Positions 35,905-47,395 of a stretch of 64,000 nt of DNA are shown piece by piece. A program made the translations under genes and the position numbers. The stretch covers positions 14,958,001 to 15,022,000 of the forward strand of contig JANTQA010000032.1 of the NCBI GenBank assembly GCA_027625915.1, given 5' to 3'. Position 1 is the first letter of the stretch. Every line of letters begins with the position of its first letter. The notes beneath the pieces are model-generated. The model was not told the DNA's origin. It made no database searches and worked only from the letters and a program-made list of their open reading frames with translations. Source of the stretch: Anaeramoeba flamelloides (taxonomy: Eukaryota > Metamonada > Anaeramoebidae).

Positions 35905-36170
35905 TCTATTTAAATATCGAAAATTATAATTAGTATTTTATTGGTGCTTCATAATAATTCAATTTATTTGTTAGTAGGACATTATATAAATTAAATATTT
36001 GGAAATTTCTGATCTATATTTCTATAAAAACTTTTCAAGAGGTTAAAATTCACAATTATTTTTTCCTTTTTTAGAAAAAAAATTATTTTCAAAAGAAGAG
36101 CAATCTAGAGAAAATTTCTAATAGAATGGAAAAATTATAACTGTATTTTATTTTTATTTTGTTTCATTTT
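35905..36170 (+). repeat. Dispersed repeat family D, copy 3
   Basis: Aligns with 28700-28985; shared are ATAATAATTCAATTTATTTG-like sequence, TTTCTGATCT and CTAATAGAATGGAAAAA. Non-coding. Confidence 0.55.
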
Positions 36171-36624
36171 TTAAATTAAAATACTTTATTGATTTTTTGA
36201 TCTTTTTGATCTTTCTTTTAAAAAAAATCTATTTGGAATTTCTGTTCAGTAATTCATTTTCTCGAATTTCTTTCCCTTAATTCATATTCAAAAAAAAAAT
36301 TGTCTAAAAAGATGTCTGATCTTGAAAATTTAAACAAAATCATCTAAATTAGAATTTCTTTTTCGTAATTTGTATTTTGAAAAAAATATTACCAAAAAAG
36401 ATTTTTATTCTTTAAGATTTCAACAAAAAAAAATCTGGTTTGGAATTTCTGTTCCCATAATTCATTTTATGCAAAAAGATTACGTAAAAAGCTAATACCA
36501 AGAGTGCAAAATTTATAAATAAATATTTATTTCTATAAGATTAAAAATAATTAATTTTTGTTAAAAAGGTACTTATTACTGTTTTTTAAATTTTAATCTA
36601 AAGTTATCTTTTCTTTTATTTCTT

Positions 36625-39527
36625 TTATTTTTGTTCCTTTATTTCCTCTTTTTCTTTTATTTCTTTGTTTTCTTTGTTTTCTTCTTTTTCTTCTTTTTCT
36701 TCTTCTTTTTCTTCTTCTTTTTCTTCTTCTTTTTCTTCTTCTTTTTTTTCTTCTTCTTCTTCTATTTCAACTTTTTTCCCTTTTTTAAATCTTGTATAAT
36801 TAGGATCAAACCCTTTTTCTTTACTTCCATAAACTGCCCAGCTTGGCGTTTCAGCTGTATAATCAAGAGCTGTGAATTTTTTTTCATTATTATACAAATC
36901 CTATGAAATTAAAAATAAGAAATAAAAAAAAAAAAATATTTAATTAAATAAATTATCATAGATTAATGTATATAAAAACCAATACTGATTAAAAATAACA
37001 ATTTTAAAAATAGAAAAAAGGAGAAAATATAAGGTAAAATATCAAAAAATATCAAAAAATAAAAAAAAATATTACAAAAAATTTATCATAATCAATCCAA
37101 GTTCTCCATTTATTATCAATAAAGAATTCCTTTTTGGTTAATAGAACTGAACAAGAATGTTCGTGCTCACAAGAAAATGCATACTTTTCTTTCATAAATT
37201 CATCACTCATAAACTTCTCAGCAAAAGCTTGTACATCCTTATGATAAGGTATATTTTCCATTGTAAAATAGCTACTAGGCCCAGCGAAAGTTACACCTTT
37301 TAATTCCACAAAATCTGGGTTACCAAGTTTTATTAATTCGACATAATTTTCTGGCTCGATCATATTTATTCCTTTCATTAAGGTCAATCTAAATACTGTT
37401 CTTTCTGGTCTTTTGGCAAGGATTTTAATACATTTCAAATAACGTTCCCAATAATCTTTAAAGACTGGGCGATCTAATTTCCTTAATACCTTTTTATTTG
37501 GTGCGTCGATACTTAAATATAATTGAGTAACAGGTTTTAACTTTTCCAATTGCTCGGGGAATTGTGAATTTGTAACCATAAATGTTGAAATGTGTTGTTG
37601 ATGAAGAAGCGCACAGTATTCATTAATTCTTGGATAAAGTAATGGCTCGCCAACCAAGGATAACGCACAATGCTTAACTCGAAGCGCATCTTTATATCGT
37701 TCTTGGGTTACATTGGGATGCCCTTTCCAACTTCTTAAGAGCGATTCTTGTGCTTCCAGTGCCTTACTCAAGATTTTTCGTGGCTCGTCGATCTTATATC
37801 CTGTCCAATCCTTGGCAATTGGGTTTAAATGATGCCTCCAACAAAACCTACATCGATTTGCACACGCGATAGAAGTTGTCATTTCCATACACGAATACGA
37901 AGAAACATTATAAAATGTGTGTTTGTAGCAACACCCTCTTCCTCGAAGCACTATAATTGATAATTTGTTCGTTCATATTATATATGTTGAATTGGTTATT
38001 ATAAATCAAAAATTATTTAATTTGAAAATAAAGCAATTTACAAAGAAGCCCCTTTTTAAAAAAATGTGTTCACAAAATTTTGAAAAAGTATCTCGAGAAT
38101 AGATGGCAAAGTTCAGTAGTCCAATTTTCAGTTCTATTTTCAAAACTTTTATGTTTACACTTTTTGAAAATAATCGCAAAAAATTTTTTGATCATTTTTT
38201 GAAGAAAGAGAAGGTTTGAAAACAAAAAATTGTGCATTTCATTCAAATAAATAACAAAAAATAATTTGAAAATTGTGGGTTAAGAAGAGAAAAGACCAAA
38301 ACTCAGCATTTAAAATCAAGTGACTCAATTACTTTTTTTTTTATGTGCTAAAAAAAAATTATTAGATCATTTAGGGATAACAAAATTTTTTGGAAGAAAA
38401 ATAATTGCAAAATAAGTAGATTTCTTCAACAGAACATTGTTTTGAGAAACACTTCGTAACTATAAAACCAGAAATTCTTGAATCATTTGAGAACTACAAA
38501 TTATTTTAATGTTTAAACACGTCACTTGGTTATATATAGCTGTTTTAAAAAAGTGTGGACTCGAAGTTTTGTAAGTAGGGCTTAAAACTGTCTAATTCAT
38601 ATGTTTTAATCAGTTCATTCAACACCTAACAAAAGTTTTGGTACACACTTTTCTAAAACAGCTGTACAAGAAATTTTGGTTTATAAAACAATAAAAAAAA
38701 AAAAATAATGAGATCAAAGATTTCCACGTACTTGTTTTTGCCCATCTACACAATTTTACAGCAGAGTGCGAACCAACTAATTTATATCCTGTTTTTTTTA
38801 AATTTTTGGCTAAAGATACGTTCAGCATTACATCTTCAATATCTTCTGATTTTTCTTTTTGTTTCTCTTCACCTGATTCTTCTTCTGATTCCAATTCTTC
38901 TTTTTCTTTTTCTTTTTCTAATTCATCCGAATCCTCCGTTTCCTCATCGCTAATATCTTCAAATTGGATCGACGTTTCGCCTTGCAATTCCAAGATTGGG
39001 TTAAACACCACAGCTGAAACACGTTCCATCCAAGTATCGAAATATGCGACATAATCTTTTGATTCGTCCCCCATCGCCGTTTTTAAGATTGGTTGAGCGG
39101 ATTTGCTTTTAAACACCCGAATTAAATCACGGGGAAACTTACAATAATTTGACTTATATGTGGGCTTGTCACCAAGGCCAAAGATACAGTACTGAACATT
39201 TGCTAAATAGCCACTAGGAATCCTTTGATCTAAACACAAATCTTGAAGAAACTTGAGGAAGGTTTTGGATTTTTCTGGTGGTGATCCGTTGTTTGTTGCT
39301 AACACAAAGATAAGAACTGAGGGGTCGATATGCAGTTCGTCGGTATTATATTCATATAAAGGCAATAAAGTGATCTTGGATCGTAAGACCAGAAATTGAT
39401 CAGATTCACGTTTATCTTTTAAATGTTTTTCAAGCTTTTCAGCAAGCGACTGGGTAGTTCCAGTCGTAGAACTGTAAAGTATTTTTATTTCTTGGATTTT
39501 TTTGCTCATTTGATAAACGATGTCCAA
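36625..39527 (-). CDS. TYW1: TYW1, tRNA 4-demethylwyosine synthase (three exons)
   Basis: Radical-SAM enzyme that builds the tricyclic core of wybutosine on position 37 of tRNA-Phe. Exons 38732-39527, 37076-37950 and 36625-36900 join in phase to 648 residues. The N-terminal flavodoxin-like FMN domain starts at about residue 15 (ILYSSTTGTTQSLAEKL) and contains YCIFGLGD. A Glu/Ser/Lys-rich linker (about 190-235) leads to LCRWAKTMLRGRGCCYKHTFY across intron 1. The [4Fe-4S] motif CANRCRFC is complete (Cys 295, 299, 302). Further family blocks are HCALSLVGEPLLYP, VTNSQFPEQL, YLSIDAP, CEHEHS and, in the last exon, TPSWAVYGSKEKGFDP. The C-terminus is an added EEKEEEK-type tail of about 50 residues. 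Introns are 781 and 175 bp. A second in-frame ATG lies six codons inside and could be the true start. Confidence 0.95.
38535..38666. mobile_element. 132-bp hairpin MITE in TYW1 intron 1
   Basis: Left end TATAGCTGTTTTAAAAAAGT; right end on the other strand TACAGCTGTTTTAGAAAAGT. The arms pair for about 45 bp, TA at both edges, almost no loop. It sits about 65 nt inside the intron's donor end. Confidence 0.75.
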
Positions 39528-39945
39528 AACTTATTTAATGACTAAGAGAATATTTAAAAAAAATGAAAAGTTAGATTGTGAGTTTATCTTATGATAATTC
39601 TGAGTCAGCCAAAATATTGTTTTGTTGAGTTTGGTTTTTAACTTTTGTAAAAGATTAAATGGTCAACAATATTTTGGGATGAAAAGTTTTGAAATTTATT
39701 ATTTCTTATTTTTGTAAAGTAAATTGGAAATTTTAGATGACAATTCTTAAATCTTGTTTTTCATTCAAAATACCAAAGAAAAATTGTTTCTCAATTTATA
39801 TTATATACAACAAACCTGATTTTTTGTTTTTTTATTATTTTTCAAAACATGTGAAGGTTGTTTTGGAAAATTTGTTGAAATAAATGCTACTAATTGGATG
39901 TTGTTAAGGGACTAGTAACTCTTATTTATTTTTTTAACCCAAGTC

Positions 39946-40345
39946 AATAGAGTAATTATTTACATAAGGATACAATTAAACCCAAATGTTCAACTTCATT
40001 AGTAAACTTTAGAGAAATGTATAATCATTTTTAGAAGATTTTATTTTTTATAATGAAATTTCCAGTCAAAAGATCAGATCCTTTTTGTTGGATTTTTGGA
40101 TTAAAAATAAAAAAAAAGAAAAATATATCAAAAAATTTAATTTTGAAGAAATCTCACTTTTAGTAATTTCAGAGAGTCTTTTAGAACAAGTAACCGTGAA
40201 ACTTTAATCTTATTTTTAAAATACAATAAAAATCAATCAAATATTATATCCTTGAAGATCAGAAAAAAGTAATCATCTATTTTATTTCACAAATATTTAT
40301 TAAATTTCTTGACATTTAAAAGACTAGCCAATATCCTTTTTCAAA
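39946..40345 (+). repeat. Dispersed repeat, partner at window end
   Basis: Aligns with about 63575-63990. Shared: AACTTTAGAGAAATG, CACTTTTAGTAATTTCAGAG and, further on, AATCAT plus TATTTTATTT. Class unknown, non-coding. Confidence 0.6.
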
Positions 40346-41039
40346 TAGCCTGGGTATAAATAAGGAACTTTTTGTATTAATGCCAGTTATTTGATAATAT
40401 CTATTATTTTTTTTTGAATAGAAATATTAATTTAAATTGTTTTATTTGTTTGAAAATCTTTTAAAAAATTGAGAAATAATTGTAAAGTCTATTGGATACA
40501 TTTAATCTTTGGGTTGCGAATGAATTACTGAAAATTAAGATTGAGTAATTAATTATTGATTATAAATATCAAATTAAAAAGTATTTCTATAGATATATAA
40601 GTTGAATTTTCCAGGTTTTAAAAAAAGTATTTGGGAGAATTTTTAATTCGATTGTTTGGTTCTTTTTCTAAGATTTTTTTATTCAACTCAAAGAAAAAAT
40701 TGATTTGAACTGTTCTTTGAATCAAAAATTATATATTTTCTAGTTTAAATTAATTATTGTATTTTTCTTTGAAATATGGTATTATTTTTTAAATTACATT
40801 ATTTTAGAACTTAGTGGTTTTATTTTTAAAGTTTTTTTCTGCCTGTTTTAATTAATATGCAATAAGATTCCAATCTTCTTTCAAAGAAAATAATTTTTTT
40901 TTAAATAATAAATTAAGAAATATGTTAAATTTTAAACTTTTTACAAAAATCTGAAAAATTGATATAAACTTTTTAAAACAATAATTAATTTCTGAAAATA
41001 GTATTAAAATAACTTTGGTTTTATAATCAATTTAATACT

Positions 41040-41249
41040 TTATTTTCCACTTTCAAGATATCGAAAACTTTTCATTTCATTTACTATCAAATTGATGTAT
41101 ATATTATATTTTCTATTAAGATTCGCTAATTGATTTAACTGCAATTTTAAGTAAGGCTTCCCATGAATAAAAGTATGAACTTTTTCTTTTATTTTTTTAC
41201 CTTTCTTCTCGAATAGTCCTAATTCAACCAACCAATTTTTCTTAATCAT
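41040..41249 (-). CDS. Doubtful small open frame (69 residues)
   Basis: ATG-to-stop frame, Lys/Leu/Asn-rich (starts MIKKNWLVELGLFEKKG, contains FIHGKPYLKLQLNQL). Unlike most background frames it has mixed, codon-like composition and no homopolymer residues. No family recognised, no neighbouring exon seen. Could be a small hypothetical gene, an orphan exon or chance. Confidence 0.2.
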   Translation of the reverse strand: MIKKNWLVELGLFEKKGKKIKEKVHTFIHGKPYLKLQLNQLANLNRKYNIYINLIVNEMKSFRYLESGK

Positions 41250-41660
41250 TGTTCATCAAAAAATTGATAAATGAAAAAAAAAGTTTAAATTAAATTCTAA
41301 TGGAAAATATCAGTAAAAAGGAAAAATTTTTTATATTTAATTTTTCAACCTATTTTTGACTGATCAATAAAGATAACGTAAACTTAGATTATTCAAACTG
41401 AATACTTGCCAAATAAAAAACTTTTAAAGCAAAATTAGGATGAATAGAACAATCATAGCAATAAAAAAGCTAAAAAAAGTGAATTTTCCTAATGTTTCCA
41501 ATGGAATCTTAAATTTGGGAAAATGAACATTCTAGTATTTTTTATTAATGACATGTTTGAATTTTATTTTGATTCCACAAATCAATTTAATTTTTGAATT
41601 TGAATTTATTTAATACGAAGGAAAAAAATATATAACAATATTTTAAAAAAAGAAAGTTAC

Positions 41661-42138
41661 TACAGTTGTGTAAATAACCGGTGTTTTTTATTTTAACCCC
41701 TTAGTAAATTTAACTCATGCAAAAAATATTCGGAAACTGTAGAAATAAAAGAAACAAATCAATGGGATGAAAATAGTATATAAACAAGAAATTGGGTTCT
41801 TTAAATAAATTTTAAAAAAGAATTGTGAAGAGATGCTAAGATTAAAATAGCAATTTTTTGACAAAACATGAGCATAATTTCATTTTTTGAATTTGTATAA
41901 AAAAATCATTTTAATTTAATAATTTTATAATTAAGAAAAAATTTGTGAAACAAAAGCATTTAATATAATTGAGCCATTTTGATTAATCAAAGATCTAACC
42001 TCTAAAGTCAATTTGGATCTGAATCAAGAATATAAAATTGCTTTCTGGTCTTCAAATGCCCAAGTCTGAAAAAAAAACACGTCTTAAATTTTAGTAATTG
42101 GTTAAAGGTTGTCAATATGGGTTATTTACACCACTGTA
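41661..42138. mobile_element. CAGTGGTGTAAATAACC MITE, 478 bp, copy 2
   Basis: Right end on the other strand TACAGTGGTGTAAATAACC; left end TACAGTTGTGTAAATAACC; the TIRs continue about 50 bp to AAATTTA. TA at both edges. Same length as 19619-20096. It lies 406 bp upstream of the eIF4A-III start codon. Confidence 0.9.
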
Positions 42139-42543
42139 CTATTTTGTCATTAAAATTGATTGGATAAATGTTTTGTAGAATAGTCAAATAATTCTTGGAA
42201 CAAATCTTATCAAGATTTTATTTTGATTGTTTCAAAGTTTTGAAATTTTAAACGTTATTTGTCTTTAAAAAATTTGATGTTCAGTTCTCTTTGGAATTGA
42301 GAAACACCATCTTAAATTTAAAATAAGGAAATTAAACTTAAAAAAATATTTTATAATTTATCAAATTGTTCTTAACAAAACAAGAAATTGGTTAATTTTG
42401 TTGTTATTGATTTAAAAAACCAAAAAAAGATCAAATATTCCAATTTTACTACCAACAAACTTTTTAATCAATACCACGAAACTTCAACTAGTGTAGGTTG
42501 AAAAATTACATTCATTTTTTAAATTCTAATCACTTTTTAAAAA

Positions 42544-43890
42544 ATGTCTTCTGAAAAACGTAATTCACATAAAAGTGAGAAACACCGATCAAAAAAACAT
42601 CACTCAAGAGGGAGAGAGAGAAACCGATACAGAAGCAGAAACCAAGAGAAGGAAAACGAAAAAGAAAAAGAATATGAAAAAGAATATGAAAGGAGAAGTG
42701 GAGAAGAGGAATCGGTTAAGGACGAAGCAGAGTATTACGAAACAAGCGAATTATTAAAAACTTATACGCGCTTTGAACAGATGTCGCTTGATGACGATCT
42801 CCTCAGGGGGCTTTATAGTTCAGGTTTTGATGTCCCATCGGGCATCCAGCAGCGAGGGATCGTTCCCATTATCAAGAAGCGTGATTTGATTGCGCAATCG
42901 CAGTCTGGAACCGGGAAGACTGCGACCTTTTCTGTGGGCATTTTGCAACGTATCAAGCTTGAGAAGGTGCAGCCACAGGCGCTAGTTTTGTCGCCAACAA
43001 GAGAACTGGCAGACCAAACGGGCAAAGTGCTTAAGAAATTGGGAGACTTTATGTCTGTCACCGTCCTTGTGTGCATTGGCGGCAAGTCTGTTGGGAAGGA
43101 CATCAAGGCCCTGGAAGACGGCGTGCATGTTGTCACGGGCACACCTGGAAGGGTTCTCGACATGCTGAGCCGTGGGAAATTGCAAACCAAGCATTTGAAG
43201 ATGCTAGTGATCGACGAGGCCGATGAGATGCTGGGCCTTGGCTTCAAGGAGACCATCTACGACATTTACCGGTTTTTACCCGAGAACTTGCAAATCGTTT
43301 TGATGTCTGCCACGCTGCCACGCGCAGTGATCGAGGTGTCCAACACATTTATGGAGGATCCAATCAAAATCTTGGTCAAAAGGCACGAGCAAACGCTGGA
43401 GGGGATCAGGCAATTCTTCGTCAATGTGGAGAAGGAAAAATGGAAATTCGATACACTATGCGACCTCTATGACACCCTCACGATCACACAAGCCGTGATC
43501 TTTTGTAACCAAAAAAAAAAAGTTGACGACTTAGCCATACGACTCATCGAAAACAACTTCACAGTGTCTTCCATGCACGGGAACATGCCACAACAGGAAA
43601 GAGAGCAGATCATGAATGACTTTAGGATGGGCGAATCAAGAGTGCTTCTAACAACAGATGTTTGGGCTAGAGGAATTGATGTCAAGCAAGTCAGTTTGGT
43701 AATTAATTACGATATACCCCCATCAAGAGAGGTATATTTGCACAGAATCGGAAGAAGTGGTAGATTTGGTAGAAAGGGTGTTGCTATCAACTTTGTTAAA
43801 AATGATGAAATGCAAGCACTCAGGGATATTGAACAATATTATTCAACAGAAATTAACGAAATGCCAAGTAGTATCACAGAATTTTTATAA
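42544..43890 (+). CDS. EIF4A3: eIF4A-III DEAD-box helicase, exon junction complex core
   Basis: ATP-dependent RNA clamp of the exon junction complex (DDX48/Fal1). A single exon, 448 residues (human 411). Residues 1 to about 60 are an added Arg/Lys/Glu/Ser-rich extension with [11 protein letters not shown]. The helicase core has every motif: Q-motif region [22 protein letters not shown] (about 119-126), [20 protein letters not shown] (224-227), SAT (255-257), [11 protein letters not shown] (about 370-380) and [11 protein letters not shown] (400-410). VWARG is the eIF4A-III form, where translation eIF4A has LLARG. Base composition is unusual: about 42.76-43.62 kb is close to half G+C, while the 5' end, the last 270 bp and all flanks are very AT-rich. 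The start is the only ATG before the charged extension. Confidence 0.97.
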   Translation: MSSEKRNSHKSEKHRSKKHHSRGRERNRYRSRNQEKENEKEKEYEKEYERRSGEEESVKDEAEYYETSELLKTYTRFEQMSLDDDLLRGLYSSGFDVPSGIQQRGIVPIIKKRDLIAQSQSGTGKTATFSVGILQRIKLEKVQPQALVLSPTRELADQTGKVLKKLGDFMSVTVLVCIGGKSVGKDIKALEDGVHVVTGTPGRVLDMLSRGKLQTKHLKMLVIDEADEMLGLGFKETIYDIYRFLPENLQIVLMSATLPRAVIEVSNTFMEDPIKILVKRHEQTLEGIRQFFVNVEKEKWKFDTLCDLYDTLTITQAVIFCNQKKKVDDLAIRLIENNFTVSSMHGNMPQQEREQIMNDFRMGESRVLLTTDVWARGIDVKQVSLVINYDIPPSREVYLHRIGRSGRFGRKGVAINFVKNDEMQALRDIEQYYSTEINEMPSSITEFL

Positions 43891-45042
43891 TTAATTATAG
43901 ATTAGAATAAAATTGAAATTTTATGTTTGGTTTTTTTGCATTTTTTATTTTTGATTTTTTTTATGTTTTGTATTTTTTTATTTTTGAGTTTTTATTTTTA
44001 TTTATTTAATTGGGGTATGTTGATGATTTTATGAAGGTTTTTAGTGTTTCATATTTGAAAATATATTTCGTTTTTTCTCATTATGCTTTTTCTTCTTGAA
44101 AGAATAGTAAGCATGAATATAGGTTCATTATGAAAAGTTTTTTTATGAATTAAACAACTTATAATTTCATTTGAAATTATTTTCTGATTAGATTATTTTC
44201 TGCAATTTGGGATTAATTTGTTTTTTTAATTTTTTTTAATACCAAAAAGTTAAAAATAAAATCATATTAAATATATAAATTGAGGTGGATTGTTCTAAAT
44301 TATAATATATCCTTTTCCATTCTTTAAACTAATAATTTTCAACAGGAAAAATTACCAGGTAGAATTTTTATTGGGAAACTGCCTAAAAATAGAAAGTAAA
44401 AGCAATCAATTAGAAGAAGAAATTTATTTATCTTTGAAAAGTAATTAATTATTTGTTAACCAACTGATTCAAGAAAAACCGTTGAGAGCCATTTTTAAAT
44501 CAAAAAACCGTTTTGGGTATTCGATAAATAGTTGAATTTTTGAGCAAATTTTTGATTATAAATCAATCAATCAATCAAAAACCCAAATGAAGATTTGGTA
44601 TTACATAAAAACGGTCATTGTTATCACAATTACTCGTTTGTTATTAATAACATATTTTTTCAATTTATTCTAAAATTTTATTTTTCCTCTCCAATAGGTT
44701 TAAAGACAAATAAACAATTTTTACTTATTTTTTTCAAAGAATATTATATATTGAAAGGGAGATTTACATTAACTCTTTTTGAAAAATTTACTAAAAAATG
44801 ATTTTGAAAAGCCAAGAAATGAACAAAGAATGTTAAATTAGTTAGTCAAACGGTATCAATTTTGAATATTATTTAGTAACAAGTTGGGTGAACTCTATTG
44901 AACTCTTTAATTATAATAATTACATTTATTCTGTATCAATTTTATTTTTTTACAGGTATTTTTGAATTTGAGTGGTACTTTCCAAAATATCCACAAAAAA
45001 TTAAAAAAACAAAAATTTACTTAAGAAAATGAAAAATCATAA

Positions 45043-45242
45043 TACTGTCAGTTCCACTTTTAAGGCACAAACTTCCAAAGAAATTTAAGGTACAAAAAAA
45101 ATCTCAAATTAAAGCACAAAATTTGGAATTTTTTTTTTACAATTTATTTTACTAGAATCTGAATTATGTTCCTTCATTTGGGATTTTTTTTTATGCTTTA
45201 AATTCCGTTGCAGTACGTGTCTTAAAAGTGGAACTTACTGTA
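45043..45242. mobile_element. MITE family 1, copy 2 (200 bp)
   Basis: Left end TACTGTCAGTTCCACTTTTA; right end on the other strand TACAGTAAGTTCCACTTTTA. The TIRs pair for about 30 bp. Partner of 61-256. Its right TA is also the left TA of the next element. Confidence 0.85.
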
Positions 45243-45814
45243 CGTCCTTAATAAAATTAAGCACTATTTTTTTCTGATTAATATTTTTCGAAATCTATCC
45301 TGATAACTCAATTCAATTAAACACTGGGATTAAATTTTTAGAATAAAAACACTCTCTACTTTTGAATATAGAAAATATTTTTTTGAAATTACTTTGCACT
45401 TTTTCATTTTTTTTTGAAAAATTGGGGTTGAGTAAAGTTTGAAATCAAAGAATAAGCTAATATATCAAATTAGAACACTTTTCCAGAGAGTTTATCTTAT
45501 TTAATAACTTTTTTTTTGAATTATACCATTTGAAAATAAAAAAACATTTGAAGACCAAATTAGTCCCTTTTGTGAAAATAAAATTCCCCATAATTTAGAA
45601 TTTTTTTTTAAATGAGTTAAAATAAGATATTTTATATAAAAATATACATAATTTCGACATTTAATTCAATCATTTTGGCAAAAAATCTTCTCAAAAAAAA
45701 GTTAAATTCAAACTTTATTTATTTATATTTTTTCATTTAGTTTTTTTAATTTTTTAATGGAAGGTATTTGATCAGTTTTATTTTTTTAGTGTTTTTTTGG
45801 GTTGTAGGTACATA
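45241..45814 (+). mobile_element. TGTCC-ended MITE, 574 bp, copy 2
   Basis: Reverse-complement partner of 15394-15976. Left end TACGTCCTTA, right end GTAGGTACATA. It abuts MITE family 1 at a single shared TA (45241-45242). An open frame at 45768-45983 overlaps its end and is not conserved in the partner. Confidence 0.85.
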
Positions 45815-47395
45815 TTATTATTTCAGAATTAACATTAACAACTTAAAAATAAATATTTATTTTTGTTTGAATCACCAATTTTCATATATTTTGAGATCTC
45901 TATTTTTAAAAACGGATCACAAAAAAAAGAAAGTTTTTTCCCATTTTTTCAAAAAAAAAAAATTAAGTGGTGAATTTTCGTGACCATATTACCTAACAGA
46001 TCCAAAGTTGAATTGAATGTTTGAAGCAACCAATTATTTTATTTTTTTACTCTCTATTTCAGATATTTTTCACAAATAATCTATGAATTGGTAACAAAAA
46101 TTCACAAAAAAATAGAATAGGCGCTGAAAGTTTCAAAAATTTATTGTATTGTAAATAATAAAAAATAATCATTTTTTTTTTTTTTTGTGAATTTTTGTGA
46201 AAAAATATTTGCATTTTTTTTGAAAAAAAATATGATAATACTGTTAAATAATTTTAATTTTGAAATTTTTATCAAATTAATTGTTTTTTTTTAATACCTA
46301 TTTAATTCCTTTAAAAAAAGGTAATACACGTATAATAAATCGATTATTTATAATATAAAATAGTTACTTTACATCGAAAATATTTTTAATGAAAAGCAAA
46401 ATCATATATTTTTTTGCAAAAAAGGTATAATACAAAATCTAAAACTAAAAAAAAAAAATAGAACACATCAATGAAAATTCAACTATTTTAATTAAATTAG
46501 TTTTTAAATGTAAACAATTATTTTCAACCGTTTTTATTTTTATTTTCAAATCAATGGGTTAGTTTATTTATATGTATATATATTAAGAGGGTATTTATCA
46601 AATTTATTTGGTAACTATTATTTATTTCTTTATTGAGAGAAATGAGCAATTTTATAAAAAATTAACAAACAAAAAAGAGAAGAATCAAAATAATAAAAAT
46701 ATCATTAATCAAAAATAATAATATCAGTTATATGTCCAGATTCAAACAAACCAATCATCTTCGATGGTTTATTAAATAGAATGTTAATTACTAAATTCAT
46801 CAAATATATTGTCAAATTTCCTGAACATTGAAGGATTTACCTATAAAAGTATCACAGTTAATGAAAACAATTACAATTTTAACAAAACAACAGTATAAAT
46901 TCTAAAATCATTTTGTTACATGTCAACCTTGAAAAAAAAAAAAAACAGAAAAAAAAGATTTCAAGAAATGAATATTGATAAGTTTTAAAATGTGAAATCA
47001 AAAACAATGGTAAGATTTACTGTTAATTGTAAAATAAAAAGATTAAAATTTTTATTCAGCTTTCAAAAAAATCACATATCACCAACTAAAATAAATCATC
47101 AAATTCCCCAATTCTCAAAGGTAAATTAATAATTTTAGCTGGTTTTAAAAATGATTAATAATTTGAAATGATACTATGATTTTTAAACCACTTGTATTTG
47201 TTAAGATGAATGAAAATTTTGATCTATTTATTTTGAAACAAATAGTATCGAATTATTTTACTAAATTTTGATTCGATCTTTGTAAAATTTTGTTGAATTT
47301 ATTTTCTAACCAATCTTTTCTTTCTATCTGAGTTTGTATAATCCCTTAAAAATAAAATCATTTTTTTAAAAAATTTACTTTTTTTCTTTTTTCAG

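Larger units (their letters stand above)
31499..36624. other. Intergenic region between MFS and TYW1 genes
   Basis: No supported host gene. It contains two dispersed repeats, two MITEs, a possible LINE 3' end and a (TA)n run at about 34733-34761. Open frames at 33188-33587 are AT-driven and hydrophobic, without family resemblance. Confidence 0.6.
39528..42543. other. Shared upstream region of TYW1 and eIF4A-III
   Basis: The two genes diverge from here, so both promoters should lie inside; no motif could be picked out of the AT background. It contains the repeat at about 39946-40345 and the MITE at 41661-42138. See also the doubtful open frame at 41040-41249. Confidence 0.6.
43891..47395. other. 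Intergenic region downstream of eIF4A-III
   Basis: Holds two abutting MITEs (45043-45242 and 45241-45814). Upstream exons of the RhoGAP gene may hide at its right end. One candidate at 47060-47120 (CAG acceptor, open frame, GTAAATT donor, phase matching the next exon) is too short to call. Confidence 0.5.

Noticed and set aside
42813-43256. Antisense frames of 147 and 70 codons across eIF4A-III
   Set aside because: They are shadows of the GC-richer sense gene; no family resemblance.
45768-45983. Plus-strand frame MISFIFLVFFWVVG
   Set aside because: It overlaps the end of a MITE, is hydrophobic from T-runs and is not conserved in the partner copy at 15.4 kb.
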